Origin: Porticoccaceae bacterium | Lineage (GTDB): Bacteria; Pseudomonadota; Gammaproteobacteria; Pseudomonadales; Porticoccaceae | Direction of reading: 5' to 3' | Assembly: GCA_029250825.1 (NCBI GenBank) | Contig: JAQXEN010000058.1 | Coordinates: 1-39,449 of the forward strand | DNA: 39,449 nucleotides | In this document: positions 11,502-20,249 of the stretch, piece by piece | Position numbering within the stretch: the stretch's first letter is position 1 | Layout of the letters: each line of letters starts with the position of its first letter | Made by a program: the position numbers and the translations under genes | The notes under the pieces: generated by a model | What the model saw: only the letters and a program-made list of their open reading frames with translations | Told to the model about the DNA's origin: nothing | Database searches by the model: none

Positions 11502-12014
11502 ATGACAGATTATTTAGTTCTAACAGTGATCGCAGACGACCGTGAAGGCATCGTTGAGCAAATTTCACAGGCAGTCAGCCAGCACGGTGGCAACTGGATG
11601 GAAAGCAGCATGGCGAGACTGGCAGGCAAGTTTGCCGGCATTTTGCTGGTGGAAATTGAACCAGCCAAGCAGGCAGATCTAGAGCAACAACTGGCGGCAC
11701 TGTCGACTCAGGGCATCAAAATTACCGTGGAAAAAAGCGCCCCCAGCCATGAACAGGAAGCCAAGATCAGCTGTATCGAAATCGTTGCCAATGATCGGCC
11801 AGGCATTGTCGGTGAAATCTCAACCCTGCTGGCGAGTAACAATGTCAGCCTTATCTCTCTGGAAACCTTTTGTGAAAGCACCCCCATGTCAGCTGGCATG
11901 ATGTTCTATGCCCATACCTATCTGCAGCTACCAGAGGCAATGACTGAGGAGCATTTAACCGCGGTTCTCGAAAGCCTATCGGATGATTTAATGGTGGAGA
12001 TTGTCGACGCCTGA
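11502..12014 (+). CDS. gcvR: Glycine cleavage system regulator-like double-ACT protein (GcvR type)
   Basis: This 170-residue protein is made of two ACT domains: residues 4-78 (YLVLTVIADDREGIVEQIS) and about 88-165 (SCIEIVANDRPGIVGEIS). The spacing and the DRxGIV turns in both halves match GcvR, which in E. coli binds glycine and holds GcvA in its repressing form. No DNA-binding domain is visible, as expected for GcvR. The start has AGAGGA upstream at eight to nine bases. It is divergent from the YheU/tilS pair and stands alone upstream of trmL, 18 bases before it. A generic double-ACT regulator of other specificity cannot be excluded. Confidence 0.8.
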   Translation: MTDYLVLTVIADDREGIVEQISQAVSQHGGNWMESSMARLAGKFAGILLVEIEPAKQADLEQQLAALSTQGIKITVEKSAPSHEQEAKISCIEIVANDRPGIVGEISTLLASNNVSLISLETFCESTPMSAGMMFYAHTYLQLPEAMTEEHLTAVLESLSDDLMVEIVDA

Positions 12015-12032
12015 GTCGACTCTTAAAAAAAC

Positions 12033-12497
12033 ATGCTCGATATTGTTTTATACCAGCCGGAAATTCCCCCCAACACCGGCAATATTATTCGCCTGTGCGC
12101 CAATACAGGCTTTCGCCTGCATCTTATCGAGCCCCTCGGTTTCGATCTCGATGATAAAAAACTGCGCCGCGCCGGCCTTGACTACCGCGAATTTCAGTCC
12201 TTAAAAGTCCATGCCAGTCTCGAGGACTACCAGCAGAGCCAGCAGCCCAATAAGATCTATGCTCTCAGCACCAAAGGAACCATCTGCTATTCCGCAGTCA
12301 GCTTTGAACCGGGAGATGCCCTGTTGTTCGGTCCTGAAACCCGCGGCTTGCCTGCCGATGTGCGCAACAGTCTGGGGGCGGAGCAAGTCTTGCGCCTGCC
12401 GATGCAAAAAGAGAGTCGCAGCCTCAACCTCTCCAACACCGTTTCGATTATCGTCTACGAAGCTTGGCGCCAACTTGATTTTGCCGGCGGCATCTAA
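12033..12497 (+). CDS. trmL: tRNA (cytidine/uridine-2'-O-)-methyltransferase TrmL
   Basis: TrmL is a SPOUT-fold enzyme that methylates the 2'-O of the wobble base of tRNA-Leu isoacceptors using SAM. This 154-residue protein has the minimal TrmL layout with no extra RNA-binding domain: [22 protein letters not shown] at residues 5-26, [36 protein letters not shown] and the knot-forming C-terminus [26 protein letters not shown]. It starts 18 bases after gcvR with no clear Shine-Dalgarno. A 7-bp hairpin (GCCATTT/AAATGGC, 12500-12518) follows the stop without a T-run. Confidence 0.95.
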   Translation: MLDIVLYQPEIPPNTGNIIRLCANTGFRLHLIEPLGFDLDDKKLRRAGLDYREFQSLKVHASLEDYQQSQQPNKIYALSTKGTICYSAVSFEPGDALLFGPETRGLPADVRNSLGAEQVLRLPMQKESRSLNLSNTVSIIVYEAWRQLDFAGGI

Positions 12498-12609
12498 CAG
12501 CCATTTCTTTAAAATGGCATTCCGCACCGCAGGCAGAGCAGGTATCATAGCCGCGTCTAGATCTCTGCCCCAGAGCAGATAATCACCACCTAGCTTGAGA
12601 ACAAAATCA

Positions 12610-13143
12610 ATGAGTTCAGCAATCGGCCTATTTTACGGCAGCTCCACCTGCTACACCGAAATGGCCGGAGAAAAGATCTGTGCGCAAATAAATAGCCAAT
12701 TTAGTGACAGTGTCAGCCTGCACAATATCGCCGACCAACCCCTGAACCTGATGGCGGATTATGATCTGCTGATTCTTGGCATCCCCACCTGGGATTACGG
12801 CGAGCTGCAAGAGGACTGGGAAAGCCATTGGGACGAACTCGACAAGATCGATTTCTCCGGCAAGCAGGTGGCGGTTTATGGTCTCGGGGATCAGATCGGC
12901 TATCCAGAATGGTTCCAGGATGCACTAGGCTATCTCTGGGCCAAGGTGAAAAACCAAGGTGCAACTATGGTCGGCGCCTGGCCCAACAGAGGCTATGAGT
13001 TTGACGAATCCAAAGCGCTGACTGACTCCAAGGAGTATTTTGTCGGCCTCGCACTGGATGATGAAAACCAACTCGAACTCAGCGATGATTATATCCAGCG
13101 CTGGTGTCAGCAGATTTGCACCGAGTTTGGCCTCAGCCAATGA
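12610..13143 (+). CDS. fldB: Flavodoxin FldB
   Basis: This is a long-chain FMN flavodoxin, a soluble one-electron carrier. The FMN phosphate loop GLFYGSSTCYTEMAGEKI is at the N-terminus, LLILGIPTWDYGELQEDW is the second FMN-contact region, and AVYGLGDQIGYPEWFQDALG the third; these are closest to E. coli FldB. The start is the ATG at 12610; a TTG five codons upstream would only add a non-conserved leader. The final codon overlaps the mnmC start (ATGA at 13140-13143), so the two genes are translationally coupled. Confidence 0.93.
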   Translation: MSSAIGLFYGSSTCYTEMAGEKICAQINSQFSDSVSLHNIADQPLNLMADYDLLILGIPTWDYGELQEDWESHWDELDKIDFSGKQVAVYGLGDQIGYPEWFQDALGYLWAKVKNQGATMVGAWPNRGYEFDESKALTDSKEYFVGLALDDENQLELSDDYIQRWCQQICTEFGLSQ

Positions 13144-14441
13144 GCAAGCAAAAACCCAGCGCTACGCCCTGGTATGAAACCGCTAATCCCGTTCCACGCA
13201 CCCGCAAAACCGTCACGATTATAGGAGCCGGCATCTCTGGCTGCAGCGTGGCTGCCGCCTTGCAAAAGCGCGGCTTCAAAGTGACGGTTATCGATCGTCA
13301 TGGCCAAGCTGGAGCCGAGGCCTCGGGCAATCCGGAGGGCATTGTCTACCCGAAATTATCTCCCCGAGACGATCTGTTACCCCAGGTTAACCTCGCCGCG
13401 ATTAAGTTTGCCAGCGACTACTATCGACCCTTCTGGGACAGTGGTCTGGGACGCCAGTGCGGCGTTTTGGTGGTGCCGGAAAATGACAAGGCTCGCAGTG
13501 ACTTTAAGTTGATTAGCCAGCGCTACGCCGATCAGACAGAGATGGTCGAGACTATTGCCCATGAGCAATTGGAAGAGCTGAGCGGTGTGCCCCTGCAAGC
13601 CGAATCCGCTCTATATTTCCCCAAACTGGGCTGGCTGCCACCACAGCTTATCTGCAAGCAGTTGCTCGAGCTAAACAATATCCCGCTGGTACAGGCCGAT
13701 ATCAAAAGCCTCGAATACTGCGAACAGCAGAAGCGCTGGCAGCTCTACGATAAAAATCAGCAACTGGTGTCCCTAGAGGGAGACAACCACAGCGAGAGCG
13801 TTATTATTGCCAGCGCCTTTGACTGCAAAGCGTTTAGTCAGACCGATTATTTGCCACTGCGCAAAATTCGCGGGCAGATCACGCAGCTGCCCTGTACTGA
13901 GGAGAGCCGTAAAATGAAGATGGTCATCTGCGGCGAATGCTATATCACCCCCGCGGAAAATGGCCTGCATGGCTGTGGCGCGACTTATAACAAAGATCTG
14001 TTCACCACTGAATTACGCGATATAGACCATCAAACTAATCTGGCACAGATCACAGCAACCGATGCTGGACTGGCGGCGGTATTGGGCCAACCCACCAGCG
14101 ATAGCCTGAGCGGCCGCGCCAACTTTCGCTGCACCACCTCGGACTATTTGCCAATTGCCGGCCCAGTGCCAAACCGCTCAGCAATGCTTGAGGATTACGC
14201 CATACTGCGCCGGGATGCCAAAACCGCCCTAACCACCCCTGGCGCCTATCTGCCCAACCTCTATGTCAATTGCGGCATGGGATCTCGGGGTCTCAGTTAC
14301 GCACCGCTAACAGCCGAATTACTGGCATCGGAGATCGCTGGTGAGGGAGCAGAACTAGATAAAAAAATAAATAAAGAACTGCGCCATGCCATGCATCCAG
14401 CGCGATTCTTGATTCGCGATCTAAAGAGAAATCGTATCTAA
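13140..14441 (+). CDS. mnmC: Standalone MnmC2-type FAD-dependent tRNA cmnm5(s2)U oxidoreductase
   Basis: The 433-residue protein corresponds to the C-terminal half of E. coli MnmC, which oxidatively removes the carboxymethyl group of cmnm5s2U34 to leave nm5s2U34 in tRNA. It has a Rossmann FAD motif TVTIIGAGISGCSVAAALQK (about residues 22-41), the family loop ASGNPEGIVYPKLSPRDD, IRGQITQLP, CYITPAENGLHGCGATY, FRCTTSDYLPIAGPVP and the C-terminal GSRGLSYAPLTAELLA. The methyltransferase domain (MnmC1) fused in enterobacteria is missing, so the last step to mnm5 needs a separate enzyme or is not made. The start at 13140 overlaps fldB; an in-frame ATG at 13104 lies inside fldB and was rejected. Confidence 0.9.
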   Translation: MSKQKPSATPWYETANPVPRTRKTVTIIGAGISGCSVAAALQKRGFKVTVIDRHGQAGAEASGNPEGIVYPKLSPRDDLLPQVNLAAIKFASDYYRPFWDSGLGRQCGVLVVPENDKARSDFKLISQRYADQTEMVETIAHEQLEELSGVPLQAESALYFPKLGWLPPQLICKQLLELNNIPLVQADIKSLEYCEQQKRWQLYDKNQQLVSLEGDNHSESVIIASAFDCKAFSQTDYLPLRKIRGQITQLPCTEESRKMKMVICGECYITPAENGLHGCGATYNKDLFTTELRDIDHQTNLAQITATDAGLAAVLGQPTSDSLSGRANFRCTTSDYLPIAGPVPNRSAMLEDYAILRRDAKTALTTPGAYLPNLYVNCGMGSRGLSYAPLTAELLASEIAGEGAELDKKINKELRHAMHPARFLIRDLKRNRI

Positions 14442-14473
14442 AGCCTCCCCTAAAATTGCCCCTAGCATTGCCC

Positions 14474-14989
14474 CTAATGAGACCGACCACCGTGGCGATG
14501 GACATAGCTGGCCAGCACCGTATCCATAGTGACAATATGGTTGACTAACCAGTTGGGGAATTTATCCGCGGCATAATCGCTCAGATGGGTGATGGTGCTC
14601 AGGCTGCAATCCGCTATCCAGAGACTGTGCTCTTGCGCCATCCACTGCAATACCCGCTGATGCTCTTGGCAGTGCTCCGCCCTAGCAGGAAAGCAATGTT
14701 CCTCCATGCACTGCTCCTCAAGCTCAAAGTGGGTAACAGTGTCGAGCAATAATCGCTGTAGCAAGCGTTCAATTTTTACACTGTCAGACTCACTCAGATC
14801 AGCCTTGATCTGGACTTCAACCTCAGATTCTAAGACCTTTTCTGGCTGTGGGTTCAGCCTATTATCTAATCGGCATTTTAAGGCCTTATCGAGGAGAATC
14901 TTTAAGGCATTGGCATCATCGAAAGCCTTGCGGTGCTCTCGATTCATAAACTCCAGGTCTAGCTGGGGCGTGCATCCAAAATCAACCAT
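14474..14989 (-). CDS. Hemerythrin-like metal-binding protein
   Basis: This 171-residue protein has the set of ligands expected for a non-haem di-iron hemerythrin fold: His19 in NREHRKAF, the HFELEEQ motif (His plus Glu) near residue 98, HCQEH (two His) near 115-119, and HIVTMD (His and Asp) near 156-161. Compared with common bacteriohemerythrins it carries an insert of about 35-40 residues between the first and second helices, including LNPQPEKVLESEVEVQIK. No signal peptide or extra domain is seen. Such proteins bind oxygen or sense redox state; the exact role here is unknown. It is alone on the minus strand, convergent with mnmC and divergent from nfo. Confidence 0.82.
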   Translation of the reverse strand: MVDFGCTPQLDLEFMNREHRKAFDDANALKILLDKALKCRLDNRLNPQPEKVLESEVEVQIKADLSESDSVKIERLLQRLLLDTVTHFELEEQCMEEHCFPARAEHCQEHQRVLQWMAQEHSLWIADCSLSTITHLSDYAADKFPNWLVNHIVTMDTVLASYVHRHGGRSH

Positions 14990-15142
14990 GATAGTAGACC
15001 CTTTTATTGATCAACCGAGAAGGCTATCAGAATTTCTCCTGAGGCCCGTTGATGGCAATCAAGCCCTTTGGATATTAATCTCTTTTACCTTATTATCCTC
15101 GTCTTTATAAACCCTGACTTGTCTTCGTGAGAATAGATCACT

Positions 15143-15993
15143 ATGAAATATTTTGGCGCCCATGTTAGTGCCGCTGGCGGCATCGAAAATGCACCGCTAA
15201 ATGCCCAGGCAATCGGCGCCAGCGCCTTTGCATTCTTCACTAAAAATCAACGTCAATGGCAGGCCAAGCCCCTGAGCCAAGAGAGTATCGAGACGTTTAG
15301 AGAGAACTGTGAACGCTACGATTTTTCCCCGGAACAAATCCTGCCCCACGATAGCTATCTGATTAACCTTGGCCATCCAGAGACTGAGGGCTTAGAAAAG
15401 TCACGCGAGGCCTTTGTCGATGAACTACAGCGCTGTGAGCAGCTGGGACTCAAGTATCTTAACTTCCATCCCCCGGCAGCCATCTGCGCAAGATCTCAGA
15501 AGACCAGTGTATTGCCACAATTTGCCAGTCAATTAATCAGGCCCTAGAGGCAACCTCTGGAGTTACTGCGGTAATCGAGAACACTGCCGGCCAGGGCAGC
15601 AATCTAGGTTTTAGTTTTGAACAGTTGGCGGCCATGATAGACGGCATAGAAGACAAGAGCCGGATCGGTATCTGCTATGACACCTGTCATGCATTCGCAG
15701 CGGGCTATGATATGCGCAGCACCGATGGCTGCGAAAAAGTCTTTGATGATTTCCAACGCATTGTCGGCTTCGAGTATCTCTGCGGCATGCACCTCAATGA
15801 TTCACGCTCGGAGTACGGCAGCCGTGTCGATCGCCACCACAGCCTGGGACAGGGCAATTTAGGGCTGAATGTCTTTCAATTTATTATGCAGGACAGGCGC
15901 TTTGATGGTATCCCGCTGGTTCTAGAAACCATCGACCCCTCCATTTGGGCCGATGAAATAGCCTTGCTGCGGAGCTTTCAAACAGCGGTTTAA
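15143..15993 (+). pseudogene. nfo: Endonuclease IV, frameshifted at a C5 run
   Basis: Endonuclease IV cleaves DNA at abasic sites. The first frame (15143-15547) encodes [19 protein letters not shown] through GLKYLNFHP, including zinc ligands His69 and His109. At the five-C run 15470-15474 the frame is lost: it continues as non-homologous residues to a stop at 15547. The matching sequence resumes at 15475 in another frame, [18 protein letters not shown], and runs through [53 protein letters not shown] and [12 protein letters not shown] to 15993. The coding sense would be restored by removing two C or adding one. A protein from the first frame alone lacks most metal ligands and should be inactive. 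Either a real lesion, a slippery phase-variable tract or a sequencing error. Confidence 0.9.
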
Positions 15994-15999
15994 CAGTAG

Positions 16000-17223
16000 T
16001 TAGCTATTCTCTTGTTGCTGCTCATATTCGCGCGCAGCAAGTAGCCCATTCCGATAGGCCTCGGCACTGGCTTTGCTGTCGCCGATTGTCTCCAGCACGG
16101 CAGCCAAATAGATAGAGCCCTGCACCGAGGGGCGCAACTTAACCGCGGCACTGAGATAGTCTTTGGCTTTGCCCCAAAATTGTAAGCGCTGGCAGATTTG
16201 TCCCAGCGCTAAAAGCAGATCTGGATCTTCACTGTGCTGAGCAAACCATTTTTCCGCCACCGCCAATTGTTTCTCGGGACTGGCTGATTGGAGCTCACCA
16301 AACTGCACAACCAATAGGGGATGCCACTGTCGATTGAGGCTTTTTATCAACAGCGCCTGTTGTTTTTCCGGCAACTGAACTCTACCAAGACTGGCGCCAT
16401 AGCTGGCGACAATCTGAGGATCTCGATGCAGTTTTTTCGGAATCAAATACCAAATATTCTCCAACTCCCCCCTGAATGCACTTATTGAGGCGTCCCCGTC
16501 AGCTACCAGACTGTCGAGCAGATTACAGTAGACCTGCTGTTCTAGACTGGCCATATCCTGTTCGCCGATAGCCTTAAAGTGGCGTAAGTCACGGAGTATT
16601 TTTTGCAGCGGCATCCATTCTTCAGCTAGATAATAGGCATCGGCCAAAAGTCGCAAGAGCCCTTTATCTCGAGGGTTTTTATCATAGATCCCCTGAAGAA
16701 TTTTCAGCGCCTCACGGGGCTTTTCTTGCAGCAGGTACAGTTCCGCCAGCGCCTTATCGGCAACAAAGTAGCTATTTGGTAAGGATACTTTTAGCCTCTG
16801 TAATATCTGAGCCGCCTGCTCAAATTGCTCGTTGTCCGCCGCAGCCCGAGCTGCAAATAACAAATTTACCACCGGCATAGATGATTTATCCGCAGACTGA
16901 GACAACAGCTTCGTCGCCTCAGACCAATCGTCACCGGCAAACAGTAATAGCCCCTCAGCGGTCTGATTGCGATTGCGAGTACTGCGGCGATTGCGCCACC
17001 AGGATCTAAAGCCGCCAGCACCCATAATCCAGCGCCAAGTCAGCAGCAGCCAGAATAACAATAGCGTCGCAACTACATAGATTAGCAGTCCAGTCCAGAC
17101 ACTCATCTCAATGGTAAATTCGGCAAAACTCAATAACACATAGCCACTGCCAAACTGCAGCACCCAGACTGCGGACGCGCCCACAAGTAGGCCCAGAACC
17201 AGTAATAACAAAAGCTTTCTCAC
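16000..17223 (-). CDS. hemY: HemY-type membrane TPR protein of the haem operon
   Basis: HemY is an inner-membrane protein encoded with the haem genes in gammaproteobacteria; its exact role in protohaem synthesis is unsettled. Two N-terminal membrane segments (about residues 3-25 and 41-63) are followed by the HemY_N block (RNRRSTRNRNQTAEGLLLFAGDDW) and a cytosolic TPR solenoid, for example LPNSYFVADKALAELYLLQEKP and a last TPR pair near residues 330-400. Length 407 is standard. Its start overlaps the hemX stop by four bases (17220-17223), so it is coupled to hemX. It converges on nfo with a gap of only six bases. Confidence 0.9.
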   Translation of the reverse strand: MRKLLLLLVLGLLVGASAVWVLQFGSGYVLLSFAEFTIEMSVWTGLLIYVVATLLLFWLLLTWRWIMGAGGFRSWWRNRRSTRNRNQTAEGLLLFAGDDWSEATKLLSQSADKSSMPVVNLLFAARAAADNEQFEQAAQILQRLKVSLPNSYFVADKALAELYLLQEKPREALKILQGIYDKNPRDKGLLRLLADAYYLAEEWMPLQKILRDLRHFKAIGEQDMASLEQQVYCNLLDSLVADGDASISAFRGELENIWYLIPKKLHRDPQIVASYGASLGRVQLPEKQQALLIKSLNRQWHPLLVVQFGELQSASPEKQLAVAEKWFAQHSEDPDLLLALGQICQRLQFWGKAKDYLSAAVKLRPSVQGSIYLAAVLETIGDSKASAEAYRNGLLAAREYEQQQENS

Positions 17224-18395
17224 TTTTCTGCTCCATCGTCAGCGGCGCCGCTGTGACGCAAACTCAGAGCAGTTTGGATAGCTTTGTGAGAGGCAGAAAT
17301 ATCCGGCAGGCCTTGAACTACTGACTTGTCGGCGAGGGCTTGTAGTCCTGTAATCAAGGCTTGAGATTCACTGTTTAACTGGAAATAGCGGCGCAACAAT
17401 ATCTCGGCTTTATTGAGGCTATTGTTAAAGATCGGCTGTTCTTCACGGAGCAATGCACTCTGGGCCTGTTCCAGCAGCAGATAAAGATTCTGACGCACCA
17501 TAGTTTGCTCTGCCTGACTGAGCAGAGGCTCAATCGGCTGCTGGCGTTTTTGCAGGACAATTAACTTGCCGAACTTATCACTGAAGCGCTCAAGGGTCTC
17601 TGCAAGGGAACTTGGAGCCTGTTCAGTGCCCTGATCCGATTGAGCGATCTCAGGATCCGTATGGGGCTCTAGTATCGAAAGCGTCTCAAGGGCAGAGGAG
17701 ATTGCCTGCAACTCAAGATAGATGCCCTCACGATCAACTTTTTCGGTCATGCGCAGAGCCGCAATATCAACTGCCACGGCACTGCGCACCGCGAGCAACT
17801 CCGGGTCATTGAGCTGAACAAAAATATCATCAACCGTTTCTAAAATCGCCAGAGGATTGTCAACACCGCGTTCCACTTGGAGTCGCTGATTGGCGAGGCG
17901 CACTAAATAGGCAGCCTCTGCCAGCAGCCAATCACCACGCGTTGCTGTACCCAAAACTAATATCTGCTCCGCCTGCCGGTTGGCCATTAGACGCAAAGAG
18001 TAGAGTTGCTTTGTAAGTTGATCAATATCTACCGCGCGCGCCTGCTCAATTTTGAGTAGCGCTTGTTGCTGTTGTTCAACTCTGTCACTAAGCCTGGTTA
18101 GGCTGTCGTTAAAAATATCGGTTAATACCGCGCGCTGCTGCCATTGCATCCAGCCAAACCATGCCAATGAGGCGATTAGTAACAGTAGAAAAATCGTTTT
18201 AAACCAGGGGAAGGATTTTGTAGAAGCTTTGTCTGGAGAGGCTTTATTTGCAGCAGCTTTTTTATCCGCACCCTTGCCGCTGCTCTGCAGCGGTGACTTA
18301 ACTGAGCCAGCCTTATCCGCCGCAGAAGAACTCGCTTTCGCCGGGGCGCTTTTGTCGCTGGCCGCAGGCGCAGCTGGTTTTTTCTCAGTCACCAT
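17220..18395 (-). CDS. hemX: HemX-type membrane protein
   Basis: Often annotated as uroporphyrinogen-III C-methyltransferase, HemX has no methyltransferase domain. This 391-residue protein has a low-complexity Ala/Lys/Ser-rich N-terminus (residues 1-62), one membrane segment (about 65-85, FPWFKTIFLLLLIASLAWFG), a coiled coil (about 90-130, LSDRVEQQQQALLKIEQAR), then the HemX core with RGDWLLAEAAYLVRLANQRL. That core motif fixes the family. It probably acts as an inner-membrane scaffold for haem enzymes (inference). It follows hemD after 90 bases and overlaps hemY. Confidence 0.9.
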   Translation of the reverse strand: MVTEKKPAAPAASDKSAPAKASSSAADKAGSVKSPLQSSGKGADKKAAANKASPDKASTKSFPWFKTIFLLLLIASLAWFGWMQWQQRAVLTDIFNDSLTRLSDRVEQQQQALLKIEQARAVDIDQLTKQLYSLRLMANRQAEQILVLGTATRGDWLLAEAAYLVRLANQRLQVERGVDNPLAILETVDDIFVQLNDPELLAVRSAVAVDIAALRMTEKVDREGIYLELQAISSALETLSILEPHTDPEIAQSDQGTEQAPSSLAETLERFSDKFGKLIVLQKRQQPIEPLLSQAEQTMVRQNLYLLLEQAQSALLREEQPIFNNSLNKAEILLRRYFQLNSESQALITGLQALADKSVVQGLPDISASHKAIQTALSLRHSGAADDGAEK

Positions 18396-18485
18396 TTTCC
18401 CTCTTTTATTTCGCGTTTCTTAAACGCCAAAAAAATTTATTCATTAATCGAAGAGTAGCTCTTGAGTCACCCTTGATGCAATAAA

Positions 18486-19217
18486 TTACAGCGCTTTCTC
18501 CACCGCGGCAAACATTGACTCGGGCAGTGCATTTTCGGCGCTGATAATATTCTGGTAACCCAACTCTCGAGCAATCTCCGCCACTCGCTCACTGGGAACT
18601 ACCACAGGAGTCCCAGCCCCCGGTTCGCCAACCTGTTCACCCAAGGCTTGCAGCAACTCACCACTGTGGGCCACTAAACAATCACTTTGCGCCAACTGCT
18701 GGCGCGCCAACATTGCCTGCTCTGGGTTGATCACGCGCCTGTAAAGTTCGCAGTAATCAACTCGAGCGCCGCGCTCCATAAGCGTGTCACCGAGGATTTC
18801 TCGACCGCCACAGCCACGAAAAATAATCACTCGCTGATCACTCAGAACCTGTAACTCAGGCAGCGCTAAGAGCGCCTCACTATTTTGTCGCCCCATCGGT
18901 GACAGGGCAGTAATATCTGCACTTGCAAGTATCTCTGCGGTCTGTTGGCCAACGGCAAAGAACTCTATACCCACAGGCATCATGGGCCAGTAACGATCTA
19001 GCCACTCAAGGGTCAATTGCGCAGCATTGCCACTGACACAGATGGCCTTATCAAAATTATCCACTTCAAGGATAAGGTTTTTAATCTCCTGACCATCGAC
19101 TAGGGGTTCGATAGTCATCACTGGGGTATGGCATATCTGGGCACCGGCCTGCTCTAACAGTGCGATAAATTGATCCACCTGCCGCGAGGGTCTGATCACC
19201 AGAATGCGTTGCGACAT
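18486..19217 (-). CDS. hemD: Uroporphyrinogen-III synthase
   Basis: HemD closes hydroxymethylbilane into uroporphyrinogen III with inversion of ring D. The 243-residue protein shows the poorly conserved two-lobe family pattern: ILVIRPSRQVDQFIALLEQAG at the start, AICVSGNAAQLTLEWL, FFAVGQQTAEIL and the second-lobe RVIIFRGCGGREILGDTL. The ATG overlaps the hemC stop as TAATG (19219-19215). The assignment rests on these motifs and on its place after hemC. Confidence 0.93.
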   Translation of the reverse strand: MSQRILVIRPSRQVDQFIALLEQAGAQICHTPVMTIEPLVDGQEIKNLILEVDNFDKAICVSGNAAQLTLEWLDRYWPMMPVGIEFFAVGQQTAEILASADITALSPMGRQNSEALLALPELQVLSDQRVIIFRGCGGREILGDTLMERGARVDYCELYRRVINPEQAMLARQQLAQSDCLVAHSGELLQALGEQVGEPGAGTPVVVPSERVAEIARELGYQNIISAENALPESMFAAVEKAL

Positions 19218-20197
19218 TAGTCTGCCCCGTAAACCTCGGCGAGAATTTCACCTGCACCAGCTGCAAGTAAGCGCTCCGCCAGTTCAATCCCTAACTCTTC
19301 CGCCTGCTCCACCGGTGCCGACAGTTGGTCCTGCAAAATACGACTGCCATCAACGCTGCCAACCAAACCTCGCAGGTGCAGCGAACTACCAGCTTTATCG
19401 AGTTCTGAATAACAAGCGATCGGCACCTGGCAGCCCCCCTGTAGGCGTCGATTAAGCGCCCGCTCAGCAGTGACGCGGATGCGTGTTTGGCTGTGCTCTA
19501 AGGGTTTCAACAACTCGATGGTGGCATGATCTTCAAGACGGCATTCAATGCCTACAGCACCCTGTCCACCGGCAGGAAGGCAGAGTTCTGCTTTCAGGCG
19601 CGAGGCAATTCGCGCTTCCATGCCCAACCGCATCAGTCCGGCGCTTGCGAGAATAATTGCATCGTAGTCACCATAATCGAGCTTGGCTAAACGGGTATTC
19701 ACATTGCCACGCAGGTCTTTGATCTGTAACCCTGGGAAGGCCGCGCGAATCTGACATTGACGGCGCAAACTGGAGGTTCCCACCACAGAGCCTGGGGGCA
19801 GTTCAGCAAGATTAGTGTAGCGATTGGAGACAAAGGCATCGAGGGGGTCTTCACGCTCACAGATAACCGTTAGGCCCAGCCCCGGAGGAAATTCCATAGG
19901 TACATCTTTCATTGAGTGCACAGCAATATCGGCGCGGCCCTCTAGCATTGCCACTTCAAGCTCTTTAACAAATAGGCCTTTGCCGCCGACTTTTGCCAGA
20001 GGTGTATCAAGCAACACATCGCCACGGGTGGTCATGGCCACCAGCTGGACATCAAGCTGTGGATGATTCTCAAGTAATCGGGCTTTTACAAACTCGGCCT
20101 GCCAAAGGGCTAAAGGGCTCTTTCGCGTCGCAATTCGGATCGTCTGGGGCACTGAATTTCCATCACTGTGGTTAACTAGACAAGCATTATCGACCAT
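19217..20197 (-). CDS. hemC: Hydroxymethylbilane synthase (porphobilinogen deaminase)
   Basis: HemC polymerises four porphobilinogen units into hydroxymethylbilane. The family blocks are [59 protein letters not shown] and [12 protein letters not shown], where Cys256 should carry the dipyrromethane cofactor. The frame is open from ATG at 20197, giving 326 residues and 15 extra N-terminal residues. A GTG at 20152 ([12 protein letters not shown]) with TGGA upstream would give the usual length of about 311 and may be the true start. It lies 52 bases downstream of algR, as in Pseudomonas. Confidence 0.96.
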   Translation of the reverse strand: MVDNACLVNHSDGNSVPQTIRIATRKSPLALWQAEFVKARLLENHPQLDVQLVAMTTRGDVLLDTPLAKVGGKGLFVKELEVAMLEGRADIAVHSMKDVPMEFPPGLGLTVICEREDPLDAFVSNRYTNLAELPPGSVVGTSSLRRQCQIRAAFPGLQIKDLRGNVNTRLAKLDYGDYDAIILASAGLMRLGMEARIASRLKAELCLPAGGQGAVGIECRLEDHATIELLKPLEHSQTRIRVTAERALNRRLQGGCQVPIACYSELDKAGSSLHLRGLVGSVDGSRILQDQLSAPVEQAEELGIELAERLLAAGAGEILAEVYGAD

Positions 20198-20249
20198 TTA
20201 CTCGCGCTTGGGCAGCTCTAATACGGAGATTTTTCACCCCTAAACAGCC

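Noticed and set aside
13104-13139. Upstream in-frame ATG for mnmC at 13104
   Set aside because: It would put 12 codons inside fldB and adds residues not shared by MnmC2 proteins; the ATGA overlap start at 13140 is the better choice.
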